Source of the DNA: Candidatus Ruthturnera sp. Tsphm01
Lineage (GTDB): Bacteria; Pseudomonadota; Gammaproteobacteria; PS1; Pseudothioglobaceae
NCBI GenBank assembly: GCA_030142985.1
Contig: CP125320.1
Location: forward strand, 501,639-565,638
Direction: 5' to 3'
Length of the DNA: 64,000 nt
Positions 56,488 through 64,000 of the stretch are shown piece after piece. The notes below the pieces were generated by a model. The model was not told the DNA's origin and made no database searches. It worked only from the letters and a program-made list of their open reading frames with translations. Position numbers and translations under genes: made by a program. The first letter of the stretch is position 1, and every line of letters begins with the position of its first letter.

Positions 56488-56612
56488 CTAAGTATAAATA
56501 TAGTGATTATAAACAACTGGCTAATCTTTAAACATAAATTCATAAATTGAATGTATTTTTGATTTTTGCGATTAAGTTAAGTGATGTGTTTATAATGCAA
56601 ATTTACTTTGGT

Positions 56613-58067
56613 TTAGAATAGTGATAATGCTAATTTCATCCAAAAATCTGGGAATAAACCAACTACTAGTATTAAGATAGCATTAATTGACAAAACTAAC
56701 TGCATGTCTATTGATGCATGAATGGTTATGCCTTTGTTGATTTTATCAAAATACATATATTTAATAATTTGTAAATAATAATAAGCACTAATAACAGCAA
56801 AGATAACAACAATGACTGCAACCGTTATAAATCCTGCTGATATCACCTGTTGAAGGATGAAAAATTTTGAATAGAAGCCTACTAATGGCGGAATTCCCGC
56901 CATAGACAGCATGACAATTAGCATCATCAATGCAAACCATGGGGAGTGTTTACTAAGCCCCTTAAAGTCAGAAATTTGATCAACTTCAAAGCCTTGTTTA
57001 TTGAGTAAAATAATCATACCAAATACTGCTAAACTCATCAGCACATAAACCAACATATAGAAAGTGGCTGCACCATAACCCGTTAGTGTTCCAGTGACAA
57101 AGCCTAACATGATAAAACCAACATGTGAAATGGTTGAATAGGCTAGTAGTCGTTTAATGTTGGTTTGCATGAGCGCAACAACAGAACCTAGTGCGATGGA
57201 TAAAATAGATAGCACCATGAATAAATCTGACCAATAGGCGTGCATGCTACCTAGACCATCAACTAAGATGCGTACCAACATAGCAACTGCTGCTATTTTA
57301 GGTGCGGTTGAGATAAACAGTGTGACCGAAGTTGGTGCGCCTTGATAGACATCAGGTACCCACATATGAAAAGGCACAGCGCCTAATTTAAAAGCAATAC
57401 CAATAACCAAAAACACTAAGCCAAAATTAATAATCAGCGTTTCTCTTGAAGCAAGATTGGCGTTGGATGCAAAACTAGCAATGTCACTAATATTAAGACT
57501 ACCACTAATACCATAAATCATGCTCATGCCGTATAACAGCAAACCTGATGCAATTGCGCCTAAAACGAAGTATTTAAGTGCTGCCTCAATGGAATCTACT
57601 CTTTCACGTGCAATAGCGATAAGTGCGTACAGTGACAAAGATAAGATTTCTAGACCTAGATATAAGGCTAATAGGCTGTAGCCTGATATCATCACCATCA
57701 TACCTAGCACTGACAATAAAACCAAAACAAAATACTCACCCCTAAAGAGTGAGTGCGCTTTTAAATAATGACGTGAGTAAACCATGGCAACCATTGTAGT
57801 GGCCATTATAAATACTTTAAATACTGACGCCATGTTGTCCAGCACGAATGAGCCACTAAAAATGATTGTCTGCGGATGATTAATTAAGTTAAATGCCAAT
57901 AACCCACTGATTAATAAACTTAGTTGGGTTAAATAATAGGTAACTTGCTTAAAACGTTTATATAAGAATAAATCTAGCAATAAAATTACTACAATTGCAC
58001 TGAGTAAAAAAATCTCTGGTAGTGCAACCCATAAAGATGATATGTCAAATTCGATAAAATTATTCAT
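56613..58067 (-). CDS. nuoN: NADH-quinone oxidoreductase subunit N
   Basis: Antiporter-like proton-pumping subunit of complex I in the inner membrane. The 484 residues span about 14 membrane helices; visible are the conserved Glu-bearing LALYLGLEILSLSLYAL, the Lys in FKLGAVPFHMWVPDVYQGAP and LLAYSTISHVGFIMLG. Last gene of the nuo cluster; transposase debris follows. Confidence 0.96.
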   Translation of the reverse strand: MNNFIEFDISSLWVALPEIFLLSAIVVILLLDLFLYKRFKQVTYYLTQLSLLISGLLAFNLINHPQTIIFSGSFVLDNMASVFKVFIMATTMVAMVYSRHYLKAHSLFRGEYFVLVLLSVLGMMVMISGYSLLALYLGLEILSLSLYALIAIARERVDSIEAALKYFVLGAIASGLLLYGMSMIYGISGSLNISDIASFASNANLASRETLIINFGLVFLVIGIAFKLGAVPFHMWVPDVYQGAPTSVTLFISTAPKIAAVAMLVRILVDGLGSMHAYWSDLFMVLSILSIALGSVVALMQTNIKRLLAYSTISHVGFIMLGFVTGTLTGYGAATFYMLVYVLMSLAVFGMIILLNKQGFEVDQISDFKGLSKHSPWFALMMLIVMLSMAGIPPLVGFYSKFFILQQVISAGFITVAVIVVIFAVISAYYYLQIIKYMYFDKINKGITIHASIDMQLVLSINAILILVVGLFPDFWMKLALSLF

Positions 58068-58070
58068 AAG

Positions 58071-59576
58071 TTAAAGTTTAGACGTTAAGGCTTGGTGTAA
58101 TAAATGTTCAATTGAGGTGTGCATCAACTCAATCACTGGTTGTGGATACAAGCCCATGACTAATACTGCTACTGCTAAAATAGCAAGAATTGAAAATTCA
58201 CGAGCATTAATGTCTTTTAGTGTTGCTACAGCAGGATTGGTAATAGTACCCCAAAATACTCGTTTCACCATCCATAATGTATACGCCGCACCTACAATGA
58301 GTGTGCTTGCTGCTAATACACCATACCAAATATTTGCTTGAATGGCGCCTAGGATAACCATAAACTCTCCTACAAAACCTGAGGTGCCTGGTAAGCCTGC
58401 GTTGGCCATTGCAAATAACACAGCGAAGCCTGTGAATTTGGGCATAGAATTAATAACACCGCCATAAGTTGGTATTTCTCTTGAATGCAAACGATCATAC
58501 AACACACCCACTACTAAAAACATAGCAGCTGAGATAAAACCATGTGAAATCATTTGCACCATAGCACCTTCAAGACCTAATAGCGACCCTTCTATTGCAT
58601 CTGGCTTATAAGCTAAAAATAAGGTAAACACACCTAATGTTACAAAACCCATATGTGAAATTGAAGAATAGGCAATGAGTTTTTTCATATCACGCTGTAC
58701 GAGCGCAACAAAACCAATATAAACAATGGCAATGAGTGATAACACAATGATGATTTCTGAAAACTCTAATGAGGCATCAGGCGTGATGGGTAATGAAAAG
58801 CGGAAAAAACCATAACCGCCCATTTTTAGCATGATTGCCGCTAGAATAACGGAACCACCTGTTGGCGCTTGTACGTGTGCATCTGGTAGCCAAGTATGCA
58901 CGGGGAACATAGGAACTTTAACCGCAAATGCCATAAAAAATGCCCAAAAAATATAACCTTGCTCTACAAGGCTTAATTCCAAATTGTGCATATCAAGGAT
59001 TGAAAATGAGCCACCTTTGTTATACATATAGATAAGCGACACCAACATAAATACCGAGCCTAAAAAAGTATATAGAAAAAACTTAATGGAAGCATACACT
59101 CGGTTATCCCCACCCCAAATACCAATAATCAACAACATGGGAATTAATGATGCCTCCCAAAATACATAAAATAGAATGGCATCTAATGAGGAAAATACAC
59201 CAATAATCAAACCCTCCATCATCAGAAAAGCCGCCATATAATGGGCGCACCGCTTGGTAATCACTTCCCAGCCTGCAATAATAACTAAAATCGTTGAAAA
59301 GGTTGTCAAAATAATCAGCGGCATAGAAATACCATCTACACCGATGTGATAATTAATGTTAAATTGTGATATCCAAGATGTTTTTTCAACAAATTGCATC
59401 AAATGTGTTGATGAATCAAAACTTGTATAAAGGCTTAGTGACATAATAAAAACAAGTATTGAAATGATTACACTCACCCAACGGGCTGTATTGGCGCGAT
59501 TGTTGCCAATAAAAATCACCAATACGCCAGAAAAAATTGGCAACCAAATTAGCAAACTAAGCAGTGAATCTTCCAT
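58071..59576 (-). CDS. nuoM: NADH-quinone oxidoreductase subunit M
   Basis: Second antiporter-like pump of complex I, 501 residues. Conserved stretches include YHIGVDGISMPLIIL, LFYVFWEASLIPMLLIIG (key Glu), KVPMFPVHTWLPDAHVQAPT and LIAYSSISHMGFVTLG. It lies 3 bases before nuoN. Confidence 0.97.
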   Translation of the reverse strand: MEDSLLSLLIWLPIFSGVLVIFIGNNRANTARWVSVIISILVFIMSLSLYTSFDSSTHLMQFVEKTSWISQFNINYHIGVDGISMPLIILTTFSTILVIIAGWEVITKRCAHYMAAFLMMEGLIIGVFSSLDAILFYVFWEASLIPMLLIIGIWGGDNRVYASIKFFLYTFLGSVFMLVSLIYMYNKGGSFSILDMHNLELSLVEQGYIFWAFFMAFAVKVPMFPVHTWLPDAHVQAPTGGSVILAAIMLKMGGYGFFRFSLPITPDASLEFSEIIIVLSLIAIVYIGFVALVQRDMKKLIAYSSISHMGFVTLGVFTLFLAYKPDAIEGSLLGLEGAMVQMISHGFISAAMFLVVGVLYDRLHSREIPTYGGVINSMPKFTGFAVLFAMANAGLPGTSGFVGEFMVILGAIQANIWYGVLAASTLIVGAAYTLWMVKRVFWGTITNPAVATLKDINAREFSILAILAVAVLVMGLYPQPVIELMHTSIEHLLHQALTSKL

Positions 59577-59578
59577 AA

Positions 59579-61540
59579 TTAAAGCTTAAGTAATGGGTTG
59601 TCGCCTGCAAATAGCACCCAAGTTAAAATAATTAATAAACTAAAAATCATAAAAAAAGCATAATGATAAACATAACCTGTTTGAATGGGGCGTACAATTT
59701 TGCCAACTAGACCAATGAGTTTTGCGCTACCATTAACCAGTATCTTGTCAATCAAACCAACATCTGACACCTTGTATAAAAGATTGCCTAATTTCTTAAC
59801 ACCACTGACAAAAACAAGGTCATTAAAACGATCAAAACCGTACAAAGATTCAAGTACGTAGTTGGTACGGTGGCATTTTTTTTGTACCCAATCAGCCCAT
59901 TGTGTTCTATAAATTGAAAAAACCCAAGCAGTAGCAATACCGCCTATCATCATCCAAAATGGTAAGGTTTGTATTGCATGAGGAATCATTGAGGCTGCGC
60001 TATGAAATTCACGATTCAATTCAGCCATAGAGGCGTGGCTTGAGGCAATGGTAATCGCATTATCTAGCCAGCCATTAAACAACATAGGCCCAATCGTCAA
60101 ATATCCAATCACTAAGGATGGAATGGCTAAAGCAATTAATGGAAATGTCATTGAAGGTGCGGATTCATGTAAATGTTTAGCAATATGTACATCCACCCTA
60201 GACTCGCCATGAAACACCAAAAAGAACATTCTTAATGAATAAAAGGCGGTAATAAACACCCCTACCACCACCGCAACATAAACCCAACTTGCATATGGTA
60301 ATGATGAAAAGTGCACTGCTTCAATAATCATGTCTTTCGAGTAAAAACCTGCAAAACCTGGAAAGCCAATCAGGGCTAATGTGCCAATAAGTGCAGTCCA
60401 ATAAGTAATTGGCATTTTTTTACGTAACCCACCCATCTTGCGAATGTCTTGCTGATGATGCATGGCAACAATAACTGAACCTGCGCCTAAAAATAATAAC
60501 GCTTTAAAAAATGCGTGCGTCATCAAATGGAAAATAGCAACTGAATATGCGCTAACTCCTAGCGCAACTGTCATATAGCCTAATTGTGACAAAGTTGAAT
60601 AGGCCACTACTTTTTTAATATCGTTTTGTACAATGCCGAGCAATCCCATAAATAAAGCAGTAATCGCACCTACAATCATAACCACTGTTAGTGCAACATC
60701 ACTTAGTTCAAACATGGGTGACATGCGTGATACCATAAAGATGCCTGCCGTTACCATGGTTGCTGCATGAATTAGGGCTGAAATTGGCGTAGGACCTTCC
60801 ATTGAGCCAGGCAACCAAACATGTAGTGGCACTTGTGCAGATTTACCCATTGCGCCGACAAATAGTAACAAACAAATAATAGTAATAATATCTAAACCCC
60901 AAAGTTGTTGGTTCATCGTCTTATTAAGGCTTGAAAATACTTCCATGTAGTCTAATGAGCCACTAAACGCCAATACCAAGCCAATTCCTAATAAAAAACC
61001 AAAATCACCCACACGATTAACCAAAAAGGCTTTAAGATTTGCTTGTACCGCACTTTCTTTGTGATGCCAAAAGCCAATTAATAAATATGAAACCAGTCCA
61101 ACTGCCTCCCAACCAAAGAAAAGTTGCATAAAGTTATTACTCATCACCAGTATAAACATTGAGAATGTAAACAGTGAAATATAACTAAAGAACCTCGTAT
61201 AGCCAGTATCATCATGCATATAGCCAATGGTATAAATATGCACCATGAGTGAGACAAAAGACACCACCACCAACATTACAGCCGTTAAATTATCAATTAA
61301 AAAACCAACACTAACATTTAAATTATTAATTTGCATCCAAGTGTAGAGATTTTGATTAAAGACTTCACCTTGTTCTAAAACGTGATAATTAAAAACATAT
61401 AAAGACAATATAGTTGAAATTAACACACCTAGAATAGTTAATACATGTGTGGCTGTTTTACCAAGCATAGTACCAAAAAATCCTGCAAAAATTGCGCCTA
61501 CTAAAGGTGAGAGTGCAATTGTTAAGTAAAGTTTTTCCAT
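59579..61540 (-). CDS. nuoL: NADH-quinone oxidoreductase subunit L
   Basis: Distal proton pump of complex I with the long lateral helix. The 653 residues have LFFGWEAVGLVSYLLIGFW, KSAQVPLHVWLPGSMEGPTP and VAYSTLSQLGYMTVALG. The C-terminal lateral helix and its anchor are present (YHYAFFMIFSLLIILTWVLF). It lies between nuoK and nuoM with 2-base gaps. Confidence 0.97.
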   Translation of the reverse strand: MEKLYLTIALSPLVGAIFAGFFGTMLGKTATHVLTILGVLISTILSLYVFNYHVLEQGEVFNQNLYTWMQINNLNVSVGFLIDNLTAVMLVVVSFVSLMVHIYTIGYMHDDTGYTRFFSYISLFTFSMFILVMSNNFMQLFFGWEAVGLVSYLLIGFWHHKESAVQANLKAFLVNRVGDFGFLLGIGLVLAFSGSLDYMEVFSSLNKTMNQQLWGLDIITIICLLLFVGAMGKSAQVPLHVWLPGSMEGPTPISALIHAATMVTAGIFMVSRMSPMFELSDVALTVVMIVGAITALFMGLLGIVQNDIKKVVAYSTLSQLGYMTVALGVSAYSVAIFHLMTHAFFKALLFLGAGSVIVAMHHQQDIRKMGGLRKKMPITYWTALIGTLALIGFPGFAGFYSKDMIIEAVHFSSLPYASWVYVAVVVGVFITAFYSLRMFFLVFHGESRVDVHIAKHLHESAPSMTFPLIALAIPSLVIGYLTIGPMLFNGWLDNAITIASSHASMAELNREFHSAASMIPHAIQTLPFWMMIGGIATAWVFSIYRTQWADWVQKKCHRTNYVLESLYGFDRFNDLVFVSGVKKLGNLLYKVSDVGLIDKILVNGSAKLIGLVGKIVRPIQTGYVYHYAFFMIFSLLIILTWVLFAGDNPLLKL

Positions 61541-61542
61541 TA

Positions 61543-61848
61543 TTAACCCTTTAAACTGTTAGTAACATCAACACTAATAGAACCACGGTTTCTGAACAGC
61601 AAGGTTAAAATCGCTAAACCAATGGCAACTTCAGCTGCCGCTACCGTCAAAATAAAAAAAACAAAAATTTGCCCTGCTTCATTGCCTAAGAAATGTGAAA
61701 AAGCAACAAAATTAGTATTAACAGCAACCAAAATTAATTCTATACACATTAATAGTGTGATGATATTGGCACGATTAACAAAAATACCCACCAAGCCAAT
61801 GCAAAAAATAACACTGCTTAGAATTAAATAATCACTCAAACTGACCAT
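61543..61848 (-). CDS. nuoK: NADH-quinone oxidoreductase subunit K
   Basis: Small membrane subunit of complex I with three helices, 101 residues. The conserved Glu residues are in [17 protein letters not shown] and [18 protein letters not shown]. It adjoins nuoJ directly. Confidence 0.96.
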   Translation of the reverse strand: MVSLSDYLILSSVIFCIGLVGIFVNRANIITLLMCIELILVAVNTNFVAFSHFLGNEAGQIFVFFILTVAAAEVAIGLAILTLLFRNRGSISVDVTNSLKG

Positions 61849-62460
61849 TTATTTATCCTCCTTACTAGGCGAGGTAATTGAAACAAGCCTTACCCTATCT
61901 TTGGCTTGAACATTCACTTGTTCAGAAATAGATTGTTTTTTACGGCTTGTTTCATTTCTGTGTACCAAGGTAATAGCAGCAATGATTGCAATCAATAATA
62001 ACACCGCAGCAAGCTCAAATGGATACACATAAGTGGTATAAAGTTGCATTGCTAATACCGTAATATTACTATAATCCGCACCATGACGCGCTGGGCTGCT
62101 GAACACGTCTAGTCCAAATTGATTAGCGCCTAACACTAAGCTCATCTCAGCAACAATAATAACAGCAACAATAAGTCCTAGTGGTAAATAGCCCGTAAAT
62201 TTTGCCCTGAGTGTTGATTTATCGATATTAAGCATTTTAATCACGAATAAAAACAACACCATGACTGCACCCACATAAACCAAAATCAAAGTAATGGCTA
62301 AAAATTCAGCCTCAAGTAAAATCCAAATACTGGCAGCACTAAAAAATGCCAGCACTAAAAATAAAACTGCCTTTGCTGCATTGCGTGAAAAAATCATCGC
62401 CAAGGAGCTGGCGACAAACCAAAATGAAAGGATATAAAATATTATTTGTTCGGAGTTCAT
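61849..62460 (-). CDS. nuoJ: NADH-quinone oxidoreductase subunit J
   Basis: Membrane subunit of complex I next to the quinone channel, 203 residues, five helices. It has FLAITLILVYVGAVMVLFLF with the conserved Tyr/Gly stretch and YVYPFELAAVLLLIAIIAAI with the conserved Glu. A charged tail of about 35 residues ends the protein. Confidence 0.96.
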   Translation of the reverse strand: MNSEQIIFYILSFWFVASSLAMIFSRNAAKAVLFLVLAFFSAASIWILLEAEFLAITLILVYVGAVMVLFLFVIKMLNIDKSTLRAKFTGYLPLGLIVAVIIVAEMSLVLGANQFGLDVFSSPARHGADYSNITVLAMQLYTTYVYPFELAAVLLLIAIIAAITLVHRNETSRKKQSISEQVNVQAKDRVRLVSITSPSKEDK

Positions 62461-62469
62461 TATCTACCT

Positions 62470-62961
62470 TTATTTATACTTAGCGTCTTCAAGTCTGACT
62501 TGACTAATAGCTTGTTCATTTTTACTGCCTACTTCTAATAGGCGTTCCTTAGTCATAATACTACCTTGTCTTGACTCAAATGCATAATCAAAAATTTGTG
62601 TCTCAACAATCGCATCAACAGGACAAGCTTCTTCGCAAAATCCGCAAAAAATGCACTTAAATAAATCAATATCATATTGAATAGTGCGGCGTGTACCATC
62701 ATCGCGCATTTCAGATTCAATGGTAATGGCATTCGCCGGACAAACGGCTTCGCACAATTTACAAGCAATGCAGCGTTCTTCACCATTGGGATAGCGACGT
62801 AGTGCATGCAAACCTCTAAAACGTGGCGATATCGGGGTTCTTTCTTCTGGGAATTGGACGGTAATTTTTTTATTGACTAGTTCTTTGGCGGTAATTTTTA
62901 GCCCAGTACGTAACTCGCTTAGAGTGAAATCTTTAACCAATTTGTTCAATTTTTTAATCAT
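62470..62961 (-). CDS. nuoI: NADH-quinone oxidoreductase subunit I
   Basis: Peripheral subunit carrying two 4Fe-4S clusters that lead electrons to quinone. The 163 residues contain both CxxCxxCxxxCP motifs, [19 protein letters not shown] and [19 protein letters not shown], and [17 protein letters not shown] before them. Located between nuoH and nuoJ. Confidence 0.97.
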   Translation of the reverse strand: MIKKLNKLVKDFTLSELRTGLKITAKELVNKKITVQFPEERTPISPRFRGLHALRRYPNGEERCIACKLCEAVCPANAITIESEMRDDGTRRTIQYDIDLFKCIFCGFCEEACPVDAIVETQIFDYAFESRQGSIMTKERLLEVGSKNEQAISQVRLEDAKYK

Positions 62962-62974
62962 AAGATATGCTCAC

Positions 62975-64000
62975 TTAAAACCATGGTCCTAATTCTAATT
63001 GGGTCATTAACGCCACAACAAATATCCAAATAATGGTGATTGGTAAAAACACCTTCCAAGATAGACGCATAATTTGGTCGTATCTAAAGCGTGGAAAAGT
63101 AGCACGCACCCATAAATATAAAAACATAAAGAAGGTTGTTTTTGCCAATAGCCAAACAATGCCTGGTACCCAAGCAAATGCACTTTCAAGATAAGGGATG
63201 GCTTCAAAAGGAGAATGCCAACCACCAAAGAACATCACCACAGCAAGCACTGCCATTAAAATCATATTGGCATATTCTGCTAAGACAAAGACCGCAAACG
63301 TCATGCCAGAGTATTCAACATGTGTGCCTCCAACAATTTCTGATTCACCTTCCACAACATCAAAAGGTGCACGATTGGTTTCTACAAGGGCTGAAATAAA
63401 AAAGATAACCATCATCGGAAACAAAGGAATAAAGTACCAATGAACAATACCACCTTGTTGTGCTTGAACAATGGTGTTTAAGTTGACACTGCCAGCAATC
63501 ATTACAACTGTTACTAGCGCAAAACCAATAACAATTTCGTACGAGACCAACAAAGATGCACTTCTAAGTGCTCCCAATAGTGGGTATTTGGAATTGGATG
63601 CCCAGCCTGCCAAAATAATACCGTAAACCCCGATAGAACCAATCGCTAAAACATACAACAAACTAATATCTAGATTGGTAACGTAAATACCTTCATCAAA
63701 TGGAATTACTGCCCATACTGCAATGGCAGGTGCAATAGCCAATACAGGTGCCAGTAAAAATAGATAAATATTTGCCTTGGTAGGAAAAATGATTTCCTTG
63801 GTCATTAACTTTAAAGCATCAGCAATAGGCTGCAACCAGCCCTTTGGGCCAACACGATTAGGACCGATACGTAATTGCATATAACCAATCACTTTGCGTT
63901 CAGCGTAAGTAAAATAAGCCACCACTAACATCAATGGCATCACCAAAGCAATTGCCTTAATCAAAATAATAAAAATACTAGCCACTGTACCATCAAGCCA
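62975..64000 (-). CDS. nuoH: NADH-quinone oxidoreductase subunit H (5' end off window)
   Basis: Membrane subunit that forms the quinone chamber of complex I. Conserved stretches are [37 protein letters not shown], the Glu-rich loop [20 protein letters not shown] and [20 protein letters not shown] at 63985 could start it, but the frame stays open to the right edge (WLDGT before it), and family N-termini are longer, so the true start is probably outside. Confidence 0.95.
   Translation of the reverse strand, partial: WLDGTVASIFIILIKAIALVMPLMLVVAYFTYAERKVIGYMQLRIGPNRVGPKGWLQPIADALKLMTKEIIFPTKANIYLFLLAPVLAIAPAIAVWAVIPFDEGIYVTNLDISLLYVLAIGSIGVYGIILAGWASNSKYPLLGALRSASLLVSYEIVIGFALVTVVMIAGSVNLNTIVQAQQGGIVHWYFIPLFPMMVIFFISALVETNRAPFDVVEGESEIVGGTHVEYSGMTFAVFVLAEYANMILMAVLAVVMFFGGWHSPFEAIPYLESAFAWVPGIVWLLAKTTFFMFLYLWVRATFPRFRYDQIMRLSWKVFLPITIIWIFVVALMTQLELGPWF

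Overview
The window is an AT-rich, densely coded gammaproteobacterial chromosome segment. Gene orders such as dapA-bamC, purM-purN-DUF3108, hisI-hisE-tatABC, pyrH-frr and nuoH-N, together with the style of the proteins, fit the sulfur-oxidising SUP05/Thioglobaceae group, which includes bivalve symbionts and their free-living relatives. That placement is inferred from family resemblance, not from a marker gene. Decayed insertion sequences and several pseudogenes suggest a genome undergoing reduction. I found no rRNA, CRISPR array or prophage, and one tRNA.

Layout. 1-2451: a glutamine-dependent NAD synthetase (3' end cut by the window edge) with an extra N-terminal phage-type helix-turn-helix domain and candidate operators over its promoter; a Sel1-repeat protein diverges from it. 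2569-6656: the aapJQMP amino-acid ABC transporter. 6736-9769: a small protein, a thioredoxin-like protein with hemH, and a ferredoxin-reductase-like protein. 9770-11030: nusB and a scar where an IS5-type remnant joins a probable ribH tail to a broken encapsulated-ferritin gene. 11070-15039: gor, a nuclease, hisI, hisE, tatABC. 15042-24516: a nitrogen block with an ANTAR regulator, a CBS protein, a dead porin-like gene and two separate glnK-amtB pairs that flank ligA, bamC and dapA. 24657-26331: a transposon fragment and an IS5-type element whose transposase carries a stop codon.

26375-45556 is mostly housekeeping: trmD, dapE, ccmI, ccmF, serB, tRNA-Leu, cysG, hda, pgsA, purM, purN, uvrA, pyrH, frr, cmoB, znuA, bioC. 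45562-55878 is a type I secretion locus on the minus strand: a 1313-residue Ig-like/RTX secreted protein, a TolC-type channel, an ABC exporter, its HlyD-type adaptor and a DUF2927 protein. 55879-56612 is a graveyard of two further transposase remnants, followed by nuoN to nuoH (complex I), which runs off the right edge.

Functionally the region combines nitrogen acquisition (AmtB/P-II, Aap), cofactor synthesis (NAD, heme, siroheme, biotin), cytochrome c maturation and complex I with one self-contained secretion system. The observations most worth follow-up are the HTH-NadE fusion with its operators, the terminator-like hairpin directly in front of glnK near an ANTAR protein gene, the type I secretion locus with its interrupted TolC tail, and the IS-linked deletion that destroyed an encapsulated ferritin gene.
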